From contig NZ_LFND01000001.1 of NCBI RefSeq assembly GCF_001045465.1, positions 558,001-622,000 of the forward strand: a stretch of 64,000 nucleotides of DNA, written 5' to 3'. Positions 43,619 through 51,894 of the stretch are shown one piece after another. Numbering within the stretch: position 1 is the first letter of the stretch; each line of letters opens with the position of its first letter. The notes beneath the pieces are model-generated. The model was not told the DNA's origin. It did not search any database and saw only the letters and a list, made by a program, of their open reading frames with translations. Both the position numbers and the translations under genes were made by a program. This DNA comes from Chryseobacterium angstadtii. Its GTDB lineage: Bacteria > Bacteroidota > Bacteroidia > Flavobacteriales > Weeksellaceae.

Positions 43619-44950
43619 ATGTATAGTTTTTCACCAAAATTAAAATCAACTTCTATAATCCTTCTTGTTGTAGGTTTAGTTCTATTTGCTATAGGTTTCT
43701 TTATGAACAAAGGACTGACCACTGAAAAAATAGAGCACATGATGGAGGCTGTTCATGCTTCCGGTCATACTGCACCTATGCACTCAAGTGAAATGGTAGG
43801 GCCTCAGGATCATGCAGCTCACTTAGAGCACGCAGAACTTCAGGTTCACAACCAGCCATTGGCATCTCTACACTTCGTAGCGGTATTTTTCTTTGGAGTG
43901 AGTTGTGCTGTATTGTTCTTCTACTGTATTCAGCACGCTGCACACGCAGGTTGGCCTATCATTATTACAAGAGTAATGGAAGCTATTGCTTCTTATATCC
44001 CATATGGTGGTGCTATTTTGATTATTATGATGATATTGAACATCACTCACAATGGTCATTTATTCCACTGGATGGATCCTGAATTGACAGATCCTGAATC
44101 TGCGCATTTCGATGTGATCCTATTCGAAAAGAAAAGATTCTTAAATATTCCTTTCTACGCGATCAGAACGATCATTTACGTAGCAGGTGCTTCATTCTTC
44201 GCTTGGAAACTGAAAGCTCAGTCTAAGAAAGTAGATGAAACTAAATCAAAAGTAGAATATCAGTTCCTTTACAGATGGGCGGTAGGATATATCGTATTCT
44301 TTGGATTTGCTTCTGCAGCATGGGCTTGGGACTGGTTGATGTCTATTGACCCTCACTGGTACTCTACCATGTACATCTGGTATTCAATGGTAAGCTGCCT
44401 TTCAAGTGGAATCGCTGTGATTATCCTTTTAAGTGTTTACTTAAAGAAAAACGGATTCTTACCTCAGTTCAATGACAACCACTTACACGATTTAGGAGTA
44501 TTCCTTTTCGCTACAAGTATGCTTTGGACGTATACATGGTTCGCTCAGTTCATGCTTTATTGGTATGCCAACGTTCCGGAAGAGGTGAACTACTTCTTCG
44601 GAAGATTCCAGCACTACTCTCCAACGTTCCTTCCAATGCTGATTGTTAACTTCCTATTACCACTATTGGTATTGGTGAGCAGCAGCATCAAGAGAAACTA
44701 CAAAGTAGTAACTGTTATGGCTGTAGTGGTTATTTTAGGACACATCTTAGACTACTTCAACATGGTAATGCCGGGAACGGTAGGTCCATACTGGAAAACT
44801 CCTGAAGTATTCGTATTAGTATTAGGTTCTATCCTTTTTGTAGTTGGATTATTTATGTTTACAGTATTGACTGCATTATCTAAACTGAAACTGATCCCTA
44901 CAGGTAACCCTTACCTTCACGAATCTGAAATTTATGAGTATCCTTTCTAA
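43619..44950 (+). CDS. actF: Alternative complex III subunit F, NrfD-like membrane protein
   Basis: 443 aa with about ten spans, related to ActC but without the quinol-site residues. Characteristic sequences are IDPHWYSTMYIWYSMVS, LWTYTWFAQFMLYWYANVPEEV and YFNMVMPGTVGPYWKTPE. A His/Met-rich loop follows the first span (HMMEAVHASGHTAPMHSSEM, then DHAAHLEHAEL), which is longer and more His-rich than I would expect and could bind metal. It ends the operon. A strong terminator follows, so no cytochrome oxidase genes are co-transcribed. Confidence 0.92.
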   Translation: MYSFSPKLKSTSIILLVVGLVLFAIGFFMNKGLTTEKIEHMMEAVHASGHTAPMHSSEMVGPQDHAAHLEHAELQVHNQPLASLHFVAVFFFGVSCAVLFFYCIQHAAHAGWPIIITRVMEAIASYIPYGGAILIIMMILNITHNGHLFHWMDPELTDPESAHFDVILFEKKRFLNIPFYAIRTIIYVAGASFFAWKLKAQSKKVDETKSKVEYQFLYRWAVGYIVFFGFASAAWAWDWLMSIDPHWYSTMYIWYSMVSCLSSGIAVIILLSVYLKKNGFLPQFNDNHLHDLGVFLFATSMLWTYTWFAQFMLYWYANVPEEVNYFFGRFQHYSPTFLPMLIVNFLLPLLVLVSSSIKRNYKVVTVMAVVVILGHILDYFNMVMPGTVGPYWKTPEVFVLVLGSILFVVGLFMFTVLTALSKLKLIPTGNPYLHESEIYEYPF

Positions 44951-44972
44951 GGACTTGTAACAGAGATAAAAT

Positions 44973-45006
44973 AAAAAAGACTGATTGTAATGATCAGTCT
45001 TTTTTT
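44973..45006 (+). terminator. Terminator of actABCDEF
   Basis: AGACTGAT pairs with ATCAGTCT around a 7-nt loop, flanked by six A and followed by six T. Confidence 0.92.
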
Positions 45007-45110
45007 GTGCGCTACATCAAAAAAATAAAAATTTCGTGCAACCTTTTTCAGTTTTGGTTGTCTTAATATCAGAACCTGATTTTAGTTTAACTATTAAATC
45101 CAAAACAGCT

Positions 45111-46124
45111 ATGAAAAGAAATATTTTTTTATTTTTCTTTGTTTTAATACTAAACATTGCCCATGCACAAAGCATTACTTTTATTTCTGAACGAACCCAT
45201 AAACCGCTGTCCAAAGTATCCGTTTTTGGAAAAGATGGAAGTATCCTAGCCTTTTCCGATATTGACGGTAAAATTAGTAAGCAGTCCATATCTCCTGACC
45301 AGGAAAAGTTCCAGCTGATTTATAACAACTTTTCCGTAGCTACCCTCACCTATGCAGAGCTCAATCAGGATATCATTACAATCAACGATCAGGTAAAGGA
45401 AATAGAAACCATCGTCATTAAAAATTCAAAACCTGCGAAATATATTTTCATTAAAGGAAATTTTAATGCCTACGTTACGGTGAACGGTAAGCTGAATAGT
45501 TATGCAGACGGAATAGCTACTTACATTTTTGACAATAAAACCAAAAAACTGAAAAGTGCCAACGTTGAACAATACAGGGTATTCAGGCTGGTAAACGCCA
45601 AAGATGAAAAGAAGGAAACTTCATCTTGGGATTATGGTAATTCTTTACAGATTCCTAAGCTTAAAAATGTAGGAAATCCTGAAGAATACAAAACAAAAAG
45701 AAATACCATCAAAGAATTGAAAGGAGATCACAAAGACCAGATAGAAGTAACCGGAGCAGCCCTTCAGGAAAAAGAGTTTTCCCTGTTCGGATTCCGTTTT
45801 TTTGATATCAGAACTATTCTGAACATGTCTTTCGAAAAAGCATCAGAAAAAAGCCTCAAAGATTTCCTTGAATACAACGAAGTAGCTTTTGTAAAACTTA
45901 AACATAAAAGTGAACCCAATTACAACCAGATTATTCTTTACAATAACTTTTATCCTACAGAACTGAGCTTCAATAACGACAACGATATTGAAAAAGTAAA
46001 ATTCAACAAAGATTACAGCAACTACATCACAAAATACTGGGAAGATCCTTCTTTTCCCAATATGCAGACTATTTTCAGTTCCTTCTTCAAAGGCGATCTG
46101 AAAGAGCAGGAAATTAAAAAATAA
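45111..46124 (+). CDS. Exported protein with carboxypeptidase-regulatory-like N-terminus, function unknown
   Basis: 337 aa from the ATG at 45111, where MKRNIFLFFFVLILNIAHAQ is a good signal peptide; the frame reaches back to 45036 but without a usable start context. Residues about 21-100 (SITFISERTHKPLSKVSVFGKDGSILAFSD) resemble the CarboxypepD_reg/plug-like domains common on flavobacterial envelope proteins. The remaining 230 residues are charged, with no motif I recognise. No lipobox, no T9SS domain. Neighbours give no pathway. The 286-bp gap after it holds heptad element B and a long palindrome. Confidence 0.7.
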   Translation: MKRNIFLFFFVLILNIAHAQSITFISERTHKPLSKVSVFGKDGSILAFSDIDGKISKQSISPDQEKFQLIYNNFSVATLTYAELNQDIITINDQVKEIETIVIKNSKPAKYIFIKGNFNAYVTVNGKLNSYADGIATYIFDNKTKKLKSANVEQYRVFRLVNAKDEKKETSSWDYGNSLQIPKLKNVGNPEEYKTKRNTIKELKGDHKDQIEVTGAALQEKEFSLFGFRFFDIRTILNMSFEKASEKSLKDFLEYNEVAFVKLKHKSEPNYNQIILYNNFYPTELSFNNDNDIEKVKFNKDYSNYITKYWEDPSFPNMQTIFSSFFKGDLKEQEIKK

Positions 46125-46127
46125 ACA

Positions 46128-46268
46128 GAAGGAAGTTTGAAGATGGAAGAAGGAAACTATTGAAACCGAAAATAGTTCCACAGAAAAGCAGCCGTGTCAA
46201 GGTTTAAAACCTTGACACGGCTCTCCATTAGAAAACAATATTTTACAACTTCCATCTCCCTTCCACAT
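46128..46268. repeat. Heptad-armed intergenic element B
   Basis: Left arm: four 7-bp units of the type GAnGGAA from 46128 (GAAGGAA occurs at 46128 and 46149). Right arm: inverted-type units from 46248, including ACTTCCA. The arms share AGATGGAAG in opposite orientation. A 31-nt perfect palindrome lies between them. The segment GGAAACTATTGA is shared with element D (61397). Confidence 0.75.
46191..46221. repeat. 31-nt perfect palindrome inside heptad element B
   Basis: GCCGTGTCAAGGTTT, one central A, then its exact complement. As RNA it forms a 15-bp stem. It has no T tail, so it is a repeat or processing signal more than a simple terminator. Confidence 0.8.
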
Positions 46269-46386
46269 TTACATGCAACAATCTCGTAATCAACATCATT
46301 CTCTGAGTAAACCTTTCAGAATACCCGCATTAAGAACTCAAAAACACAAAACAAAAATAAAAACTTACTATTATTAAAGGTTTTAC

Positions 46387-46394
46387 TAAATTTG
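46387..46394 (+). promoter_or_regulatory. -7 promoter element of the lipoprotein-apt operon
   Basis: TAAATTTG, 16 nt before the ATG at 46411. No exact -33 TTG is seen. Confidence 0.55.
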
Positions 46395-46410
46395 CAACAA
46401 ACGAAATAAA

Positions 46411-47610
46411 ATGAAAAAGTTTTCTTTTCTACTTGTTCTCAGCTTGTTGCTTTTTACAGCATGCAAGAAAGACCATGTAGATGCTACGAATACTAAAACG
46501 CTGCAGTCCAGTATCAATGATATGACTTCCAGCCTTTCAACAATTAAACAAATCAAGTTCAACGAAGCGCTTTATATTCTGAAGACCTTCGGAGTAGAAG
46601 CTGATGGTGATGTAGAAGAACTTAAAGCACTTGGAAAGCTTATCGATGGAAAAAAAGTCCCTGAAATTCTGACTCTGGCAGATGAAGTGGCTCAGAAAAA
46701 CGGAATTGAATGGGCCAGTACTTCGCCTCCTTCTCTTGGAGAAATGAACATCTTCGGAGACGATAAAGCCAAAGAAACAGATGCCAACGATGTAAAAGCA
46801 AGCTCCCTGAGCATTGTTACAAGACCTACAGGAGATGACGGAACCGGAGCTCCTACAGCCATCCAGATCGTTCCAAGACTTGTAGATGCCGCAGGAAACC
46901 CTGTTTCATTTACAGGAGCAGGTCTTGAAGCTACGCTGGAAGTATTCAGCAACGGTGTAAAACTGGCAACCGCTAAAAACCTTATGCAGGATAATAATTT
47001 TAAAGGATTCAATTTAAAATTCTCTTCCATTCCTGCTGCAAAAGTAGTAGACAGCAAAATTGATATTACCGTTTCTGTAAAAACAACTGCCAAGACTTTC
47101 AAAATGTCTAAAATAGGACTTGATGTCAATGCAGCTGCTTTAAAAGTTCCTACCGCTCCGAAAACAGATTCAACGGCTGTAAATCAGGATCCTAATGCTG
47201 TAATTGATCCAAACAATCCTACTGCAACACCGACGACTCCTACAGATCCAAACGCGACGACAACTTCTCCGGCTACACCGAAGCAACCGACGGCAGACCC
47301 GAAAAATACAGTAAGCAAATTCCTTAGCAACGTAAGCTCTCAGAATCTGAAGGCTGCATACGATACATCAAGTAATCCAAGCTGGGGAAGCTACGAATCT
47401 TTCTCCAACCCTACTTCAGGATTTGGATCAGTGAAAAACGTAAGCGTAAAAAACATTACAACGAATGCTACCAATGTAGGTGGCGCCAGTGTAAATGCTA
47501 CTTATGATGTAACGGACAAGAACGGAAAAACAACTTCTTTAAAAGTAACTTTCGGACTTAAAAATGTAAACGGAGACTGGAAAATTTCCAGCTATAAAAT
47601 AAACCCGTAA
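46411..47610 (+). CDS. Lipoprotein of unknown function with Pro/Thr linker
   Basis: 399 aa, lipobox ending Cys18 (LLFTAC). Residues about 25-100 are helical (SSINDMTSSLSTIKQIKFNEAL). The middle is beta-rich, around VKLATAKNLMQDNNFKGFNLKF. A Pro/Thr/Asn linker runs from about 255 to 295, and the last 100 residues (NTVSKFLSNVSSQNLKAAYD to NGDWKISSYKINP) look like a small NTF2/DUF4878-type fold. I do not recognise the family and assign no function. Its stop codon shares one base with the apt start (TAATG), so apt is likely translationally coupled. Confidence 0.72.
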   Translation: MKKFSFLLVLSLLLFTACKKDHVDATNTKTLQSSINDMTSSLSTIKQIKFNEALYILKTFGVEADGDVEELKALGKLIDGKKVPEILTLADEVAQKNGIEWASTSPPSLGEMNIFGDDKAKETDANDVKASSLSIVTRPTGDDGTGAPTAIQIVPRLVDAAGNPVSFTGAGLEATLEVFSNGVKLATAKNLMQDNNFKGFNLKFSSIPAAKVVDSKIDITVSVKTTAKTFKMSKIGLDVNAAALKVPTAPKTDSTAVNQDPNAVIDPNNPTATPTTPTDPNATTTSPATPKQPTADPKNTVSKFLSNVSSQNLKAAYDTSSNPSWGSYESFSNPTSGFGSVKNVSVKNITTNATNVGGASVNATYDVTDKNGKTTSLKVTFGLKNVNGDWKISSYKINP

Positions 47611-48146
47611 TGGCTTCACAACAACTGATCAAAAAACTGGAAGAAACCATTGAAAACTTCCCTGACTTTCCTATTCCGGGAATTCAGTTCAAGGATATTT
47701 CACCTATTTTCCTGGATCCGAAACTGTATGAGGAAGTCATTGCAGATCTTACGGCTTTCAGTAAAGGAAAAGTAGATGCCGTATGCGGAATAGAAAGCCG
47801 TGGTTATTTATTCGGAATCGCCATTGCAGTAGCTCTGGAAGTTCCGTTTATTCTGATTCGTAAAAAAGGAAAACTTCCGCCTCCCATCATCTCAGAACAA
47901 TATGATCTGGAATACGGAAGCGCCGAAATAGAAACCCGCGAAGGGCAGATTAAAAAAGGACAGAGAATTCTTATTCATGACGATCTTCTGGCAACAGGAG
48001 GAACCACCGAAGCGGCAGCCAAACTGGTAGAAAAGCAAGGAGCCACCGTTTCCCAGTTTAGCTTCCTGATCGGACTGAAAGATCTGAAAGGAGAGGAAAG
48101 ACTGAAAAAATTCGGGGCCGAGATCTATAACATTCTCGAATATTAA
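47610..48146 (+). CDS. apt: Adenine phosphoribosyltransferase
   Basis: Salvages adenine to AMP with PRPP. 178 aa, cytoplasmic. Signatures: FPDFPIPGIQFKDISPIF at the N-terminus, the AVCGIESRGYLFG motif, KKGKLPPP (flexible loop), and the PRPP-binding RILIHDDLLATGGTTEAAAK. It overlaps the preceding lipoprotein stop by one base, an unusual partner for a purine salvage gene. The PRPP it uses is made by Prs (21.8 kb). Confidence 0.96.
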   Translation: MASQQLIKKLEETIENFPDFPIPGIQFKDISPIFLDPKLYEEVIADLTAFSKGKVDAVCGIESRGYLFGIAIAVALEVPFILIRKKGKLPPPIISEQYDLEYGSAEIETREGQIKKGQRILIHDDLLATGGTTEAAAKLVEKQGATVSQFSFLIGLKDLKGEERLKKFGAEIYNILEY

Positions 48147-48168
48147 ATTTCCCGAAATAAAAATATAA

Positions 48169-48252
48169 GGCTTCGGCTCCGCTCGATGTAAAACGGTTTC
48201 TAAACGGTAAAAACAACAGGATTAGAGATGTTGCACTGAGCAGAGTGGAAGC
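48169..48252. repeat. Imperfect long inverted repeat after apt
   Basis: GCTTCGGCTCCGCTC (48170-48184) and GAGCAGAGTGGAAGC (48238-48252) are inverted with 12 of 15 matching, around a 53-nt loop. Its GC-rich arms contrast with the surrounding AT-rich DNA. Confidence 0.55.
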
Positions 48253-48310
48253 GTTTTTATGATGAAGATTCGACAATTGACAACATTTTCGCAATAATAC
48301 TTCAAAGTAT

Positions 48311-48341
48311 TTTGTAAATCATTCAGAAACAATTAAATTTG
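48311..48341 (+). promoter_or_regulatory. Promoter of the TPR gene and ribH
   Basis: TTTG (48311-48314), 19-bp spacer, TAAATTTG (48334-48341). Both boxes are exact. The start codon follows 21 nt later. Confidence 0.78.
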
Positions 48342-48362
48342 CATTTCAATTTTTAAAAATTT

Positions 48363-49070
48363 ATGGCAAAATTGGGTAAGAATGCTCAGAATGAGCAAGA
48401 AGGTAAAGAAACGGTTGAGTTCTTTAAAGACCTTGACAGAGAGGCTTTAAACACTGAAAGATTCCTTGAAAAATATTCAAAACAGTTGGGTATTGTATTC
48501 GGAGTATTGGTTTTAGGTGTTTTAGGATTCTTTGGTTACAAACAATTTATTGAAGCTCCTAAGAATATTGAAGCTGTAAAAGGTTTCCTTGCTGCTCAGA
48601 AAAACCAGACTGAAGGTAAAGATAAAGAAGCATTAGGCGGAAAATCTGCTGCAAACCCAGGTTTTATTGGAACATCTAACGATTATTCAGGTACAAAAAT
48701 TGGTGAACTTGCGGCTTATAATGCAGGTCTATTAAAATTCAAAGAAGGAAAGTTTCAGGAAGCTTATGATCTTTTGGATAAATTTTCTTCTGACAACAAA
48801 ACGTTAGTAGCCATGAAATATGGAGCTATGGCTGATGCAAAATCAGGTCTTAACAAAAATGACGAAGCGTTGTCTTTACTGGATAAAGCATCTACTGCTT
48901 CTGACGATCCTTATACAACATACTATTTCACTAGAAAAGCGGGTATCGTAGCATTAGGATTAAAGAAAAATGCTGAGGCTAAGAAATACTTCTCTGCAAT
49001 TGACGAGAAATATCAGGACTACGATAACGGAATGTCTGATTCTTATATTGAAATGACTAAATACTTTTAA
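48363..49070 (+). CDS. Membrane-anchored tetratricopeptide-repeat protein (YfgM-like)
   Basis: 235 aa. A charged N-terminus (about 40 residues) leads to one membrane span (about 41-62, LGIVFGVLVLGVLGFFGYK), then a periplasmic helical domain with TPR-like pairs (KIGELAAYNAGLLKFKEGKFQEAYDLLDKF, then NKNDEALSLLDKASTA, then KKNAEAKKYFSAID). The architecture is that of YfgM/PpiD-associated TPR proteins that help chaperone exported proteins. That role is inferred. It is 3 bp before ribH, so they share one mRNA. Confidence 0.82.
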   Translation: MAKLGKNAQNEQEGKETVEFFKDLDREALNTERFLEKYSKQLGIVFGVLVLGVLGFFGYKQFIEAPKNIEAVKGFLAAQKNQTEGKDKEALGGKSAANPGFIGTSNDYSGTKIGELAAYNAGLLKFKEGKFQEAYDLLDKFSSDNKTLVAMKYGAMADAKSGLNKNDEALSLLDKASTASDDPYTTYYFTRKAGIVALGLKKNAEAKKYFSAIDEKYQDYDNGMSDSYIEMTKYF

Positions 49071-49073
49071 AAA

Positions 49074-49592
49074 ATGGCAACAGTTAATCTTTCCGATTAC
49101 AAGCCACTTCATATAACCAATGCCGAAGAATTTTCTATCGGCATTGTTTTTTCTGAGTGGAATGATTTTGTAACTTACAATCTTCGTGATGCAGCTTTAG
49201 AGATTCTTGAAAAAGAAGGTGTAAAATCAGAAAACATTAAACTATTCCCGGTTCCGGGTGCATTTGAACTGAGCTATGCAAGCATGCAGCTTTGCAAAGA
49301 AAGAAAATATGATGCAGTAATCGCTATCGGATGCGTAATTCGCGGGGAAACTCCACATTTCGATTTTGTATGTTCAGCTGTAGCACAGGGAATTAAAGAT
49401 TGTAATATCTTAACAGACACACCAACTATTTTCTGCGTACTTACAGACGACACCAAAGAGCAGTCTATTGCCAGAAGCGGCGGAGATCTTGGAAATAAAG
49501 GAGTGGAAGCAGCCGTAACCGCTTTGAGAATGATTGATTTCAAAAAGAGCCTTTCCAACAAAAAAGGAAATATTGGCTTCGGACACTCTTAA
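49074..49592 (+). CDS. ribH: 6,7-dimethyl-8-ribityllumazine synthase
   Basis: Penultimate riboflavin step: joins ribitylaminouracil with dihydroxybutanone phosphate. 172 aa. The fold and catalytic features are clear: GIVFSEWNDFVTYNL, VPGAFELSYASMQL (substrate motif), AIGCVIRGETPHFDFVCSAVAQGI with the conserved His, and FCVLTDDTKEQSIARS. An N-terminal extension (SDYKPLHITNAEEF) is longer than the core. Strong terminator 26 bp downstream. No FMN riboswitch is seen. Confidence 0.96.
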   Translation: MATVNLSDYKPLHITNAEEFSIGIVFSEWNDFVTYNLRDAALEILEKEGVKSENIKLFPVPGAFELSYASMQLCKERKYDAVIAIGCVIRGETPHFDFVCSAVAQGIKDCNILTDTPTIFCVLTDDTKEQSIARSGGDLGNKGVEAAVTALRMIDFKKSLSNKKGNIGFGHS

Positions 49593-49617
49593 TATTTAAC
49601 CTATTTTAACAATATAC

Positions 49618-49644
49618 AGGACTATTTTTTAATAGTCCTTTTTT
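49618..49644 (+). terminator. Terminator of the TPR-ribH operon
   Basis: AGGACTATT pairs with AATAGTCCT around TTTT, then more T. Confidence 0.9.
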
Positions 49645-49761
49645 ATGCATAAAAGCTTTTTAAATATACAGAGTTGCATTAATGCCAATAAAGGAATAAG
49701 TTAAATATTCAATAATAATTCAAAAAAATTGATAAGAAACAGGATGTTTATATTTTTTTCA

Positions 49762-49790
49762 TTGAAAGTTATATACAAAAACTATCTTTG
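49762..49790 (+). promoter_or_regulatory. Promoter of the LtaS-like sulfatase gene
   Basis: TTG (49762-49764), 18-bp spacer, TATCTTTG (49783-49790). It lies downstream of two upstream in-frame ATGs, so the gene must start at the ATG at 49816. Confidence 0.78.
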
Positions 49791-49815
49791 CGAAATTAAT
49801 CCTCACCTAAAGTAT

Positions 49816-51894
49816 ATGTTTCCAAACAAAATAAAACCATTCCTATATTTAGGCATTTTCTATCTTATCCTTTCACTGATTGTAAGAATCATATTTTTCT
49901 TCCACCCTATCACCACAGCCAGTTTCGGGGTTTTTGAAGTTCTCAGAGTCTTATCTATCGGACTGCTGAATGATATTTTTGTTTTTACTTTAGCGAGCAC
50001 CATTTTGGCTCTTTACTTCCTGTTTCTATCCGATTCCAAATATAAAAAACCGTACGGCTATATTATTTTCGGTGCTTTGCTAGCATTTTTTCTATACATT
50101 CTTCTCGTTCCCAATAATATTTTTGATCAGTATGGAGGGTCTGTCACTGAAATAGTGTTAGCCTTTGTAGGGATCAAGACTTTTCTCTTCGGTCTGATGC
50201 TTTTTATCCCTTCAAAAAGAACCGGAATCCGGAATGTATTATATTTCATTACCCTTCTGTTGTATGTTCTTCTGATCATCTTTAATGCGGTAAGTGAATA
50301 TTTCTTTTACAATGAATTCGGGGTACGCTACAACTTTATTGCAGTAGATTATCTGATCTATACCAACGAAGTGATCGGAAACATCATGGAAAGCTATCCC
50401 GTTGTACCTCTATTCTCCGCCATCCTTATCGTGACTTTAGCCATCACATGGTTCATTTATAAAAAAACAAAAGACGAACTTTTAGAACTTCCGAATTTCA
50501 AGCAGAAAATGGTATTGCTTGGAACTTTCATGGTTCTTGGTGCTATAAGTCTTTTAGGAATATCTTCTTTGATGGAGATCAGGTCAGACAATGTTTTTGC
50601 CGATGAGATTGAAGACAACGGGCTTCCTAAATTTTATTGGGCATTTACCCACAATGAGCTGGATTATTTCCAGTTTTATCCGCAGATTGCCCAGCAGCAG
50701 GCAGAAAAGAACTTTCTCAGCCAGTATTCCGATCCTTCATTACCAAGAAATATAATGGCAGAACAGCCGGAAATTAAGAAAAATGTAGTTCTGATCTCCA
50801 TAGAAAGCTTATCTGCAGATTTTATGGAACATTATGGCGGTACCAAAAAAATTACGCCTTTCCTGGATAGTTTGGCAGACCGTTCCATGATGTTTACCAA
50901 TCTTTACGCTACCGGAAACAGAACGGTGAGAGGCCTGGAAGCACTTACGCTTTGTATTCCTCCTACTGCAGGAGAAAGTATCATTAAGAGAGACGACAAC
51001 AAAAATAAATTCACGACAGGAAGTGTATTCAAATCCAAAGGGTATGATGTGAAATTCCTGTACGGAGGCTACAGCTATTTCGATAATATGCAGGACTTTT
51101 TCGCAGGAAACGGTTATGATATTGTGGACAGAAATAATTTTAAGCCTGAAGAAATTACATTTGCCAATGTTTGGGGCGTTGCCGATGAAGATATGGCTAA
51201 AAAAGCAATTCAGACCATGAATGCGGAAGCGAAATCCGGAAAACCGTTTTTCAACCACTGGATGACCGTTTCCAACCACAGACCTTTTACTTATCCTGAC
51301 GGAAGAATTGACATTCCCGGAACGGCAAAATCCCGGGACGGAGGTGTAAAATATACAGATTATTCACTGAGAATGTTTTTCAACATGGCTAAAAAACAGG
51401 ATTGGTATAAAAATACAGTCTTTGTGATCATCGCAGATCACTGTGCTTCCAGCGCCGGAAAAACAGAACTTCCGATGGACAAATACAGAATTCCGGCCAT
51501 GATCTTCTCAGAAGACTTTATTCAGCCTCAGAAATTCGATAAGCTGATGTCCCAGATCGATGTAATGCCAACGTTATTCGGATTGCTGAATTTCAGTTAC
51601 CAATCTAAATTCCTGGGCCAGGACGTATTCAAAAAAGAATTCCAGCCTAAAGCCTATGTGGCCACTTATCAGGATCTTGGTTTGGTAAAAGACGGACATT
51701 TAACTATCATTTCACCTGTTAAAAAAGTAAAACAATATTCCTTACAGCTGGAATCCAGCAGTCTTGCTCCTGAATTCAAACTGTATTATGATGAAAAACT
51801 GATGAAAACCCCTGATCAGAAACTGGTCAACGATGCAATCTCAGCTTATCAGTCAACATCATTCTGGTTAAAAGAAAAGAAGCTTAACCGATAA
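49816..51894 (+). CDS. LTA-synthase-family (alkaline-phosphatase superfamily) membrane protein
   Basis: 692 aa from the ATG at 49816; the frame extends to 49729 but those codons lie before the promoter. N-terminal five spans (residues about 7-245), then an extracytoplasmic sulfatase-like domain. The nucleophile is Thr370 in YATGNRTVRGLEAL. Metal ligands are suggested by VLISIESLSADFMEHY and VIIADHCASS. Lipid-anchored teichoic acid is not expected in a Bacteroidetes cell, so the role is more likely phosphoglycerol or phosphoethanolamine transfer to an envelope glycan or lipid; this is inference. Its 3' end overlaps the convergent gene by 11 bp. Confidence 0.88.
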   Translation: MFPNKIKPFLYLGIFYLILSLIVRIIFFFHPITTASFGVFEVLRVLSIGLLNDIFVFTLASTILALYFLFLSDSKYKKPYGYIIFGALLAFFLYILLVPNNIFDQYGGSVTEIVLAFVGIKTFLFGLMLFIPSKRTGIRNVLYFITLLLYVLLIIFNAVSEYFFYNEFGVRYNFIAVDYLIYTNEVIGNIMESYPVVPLFSAILIVTLAITWFIYKKTKDELLELPNFKQKMVLLGTFMVLGAISLLGISSLMEIRSDNVFADEIEDNGLPKFYWAFTHNELDYFQFYPQIAQQQAEKNFLSQYSDPSLPRNIMAEQPEIKKNVVLISIESLSADFMEHYGGTKKITPFLDSLADRSMMFTNLYATGNRTVRGLEALTLCIPPTAGESIIKRDDNKNKFTTGSVFKSKGYDVKFLYGGYSYFDNMQDFFAGNGYDIVDRNNFKPEEITFANVWGVADEDMAKKAIQTMNAEAKSGKPFFNHWMTVSNHRPFTYPDGRIDIPGTAKSRDGGVKYTDYSLRMFFNMAKKQDWYKNTVFVIIADHCASSAGKTELPMDKYRIPAMIFSEDFIQPQKFDKLMSQIDVMPTLFGLLNFSYQSKFLGQDVFKKEFQPKAYVATYQDLGLVKDGHLTIISPVKKVKQYSLQLESSSLAPEFKLYYDEKLMKTPDQKLVNDAISAYQSTSFWLKEKKLNR

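Noticed and set aside
46191..46221. Simple Rho-independent terminator
   Set aside because: The stem is excellent but has no T run on either side and sits inside a larger repeated structure.
49593..49815. FMN riboswitch or other riboswitch near ribH
   Set aside because: No RFN-type conserved pattern before the TPR-ribH operon or after it; only promoters and a terminator.
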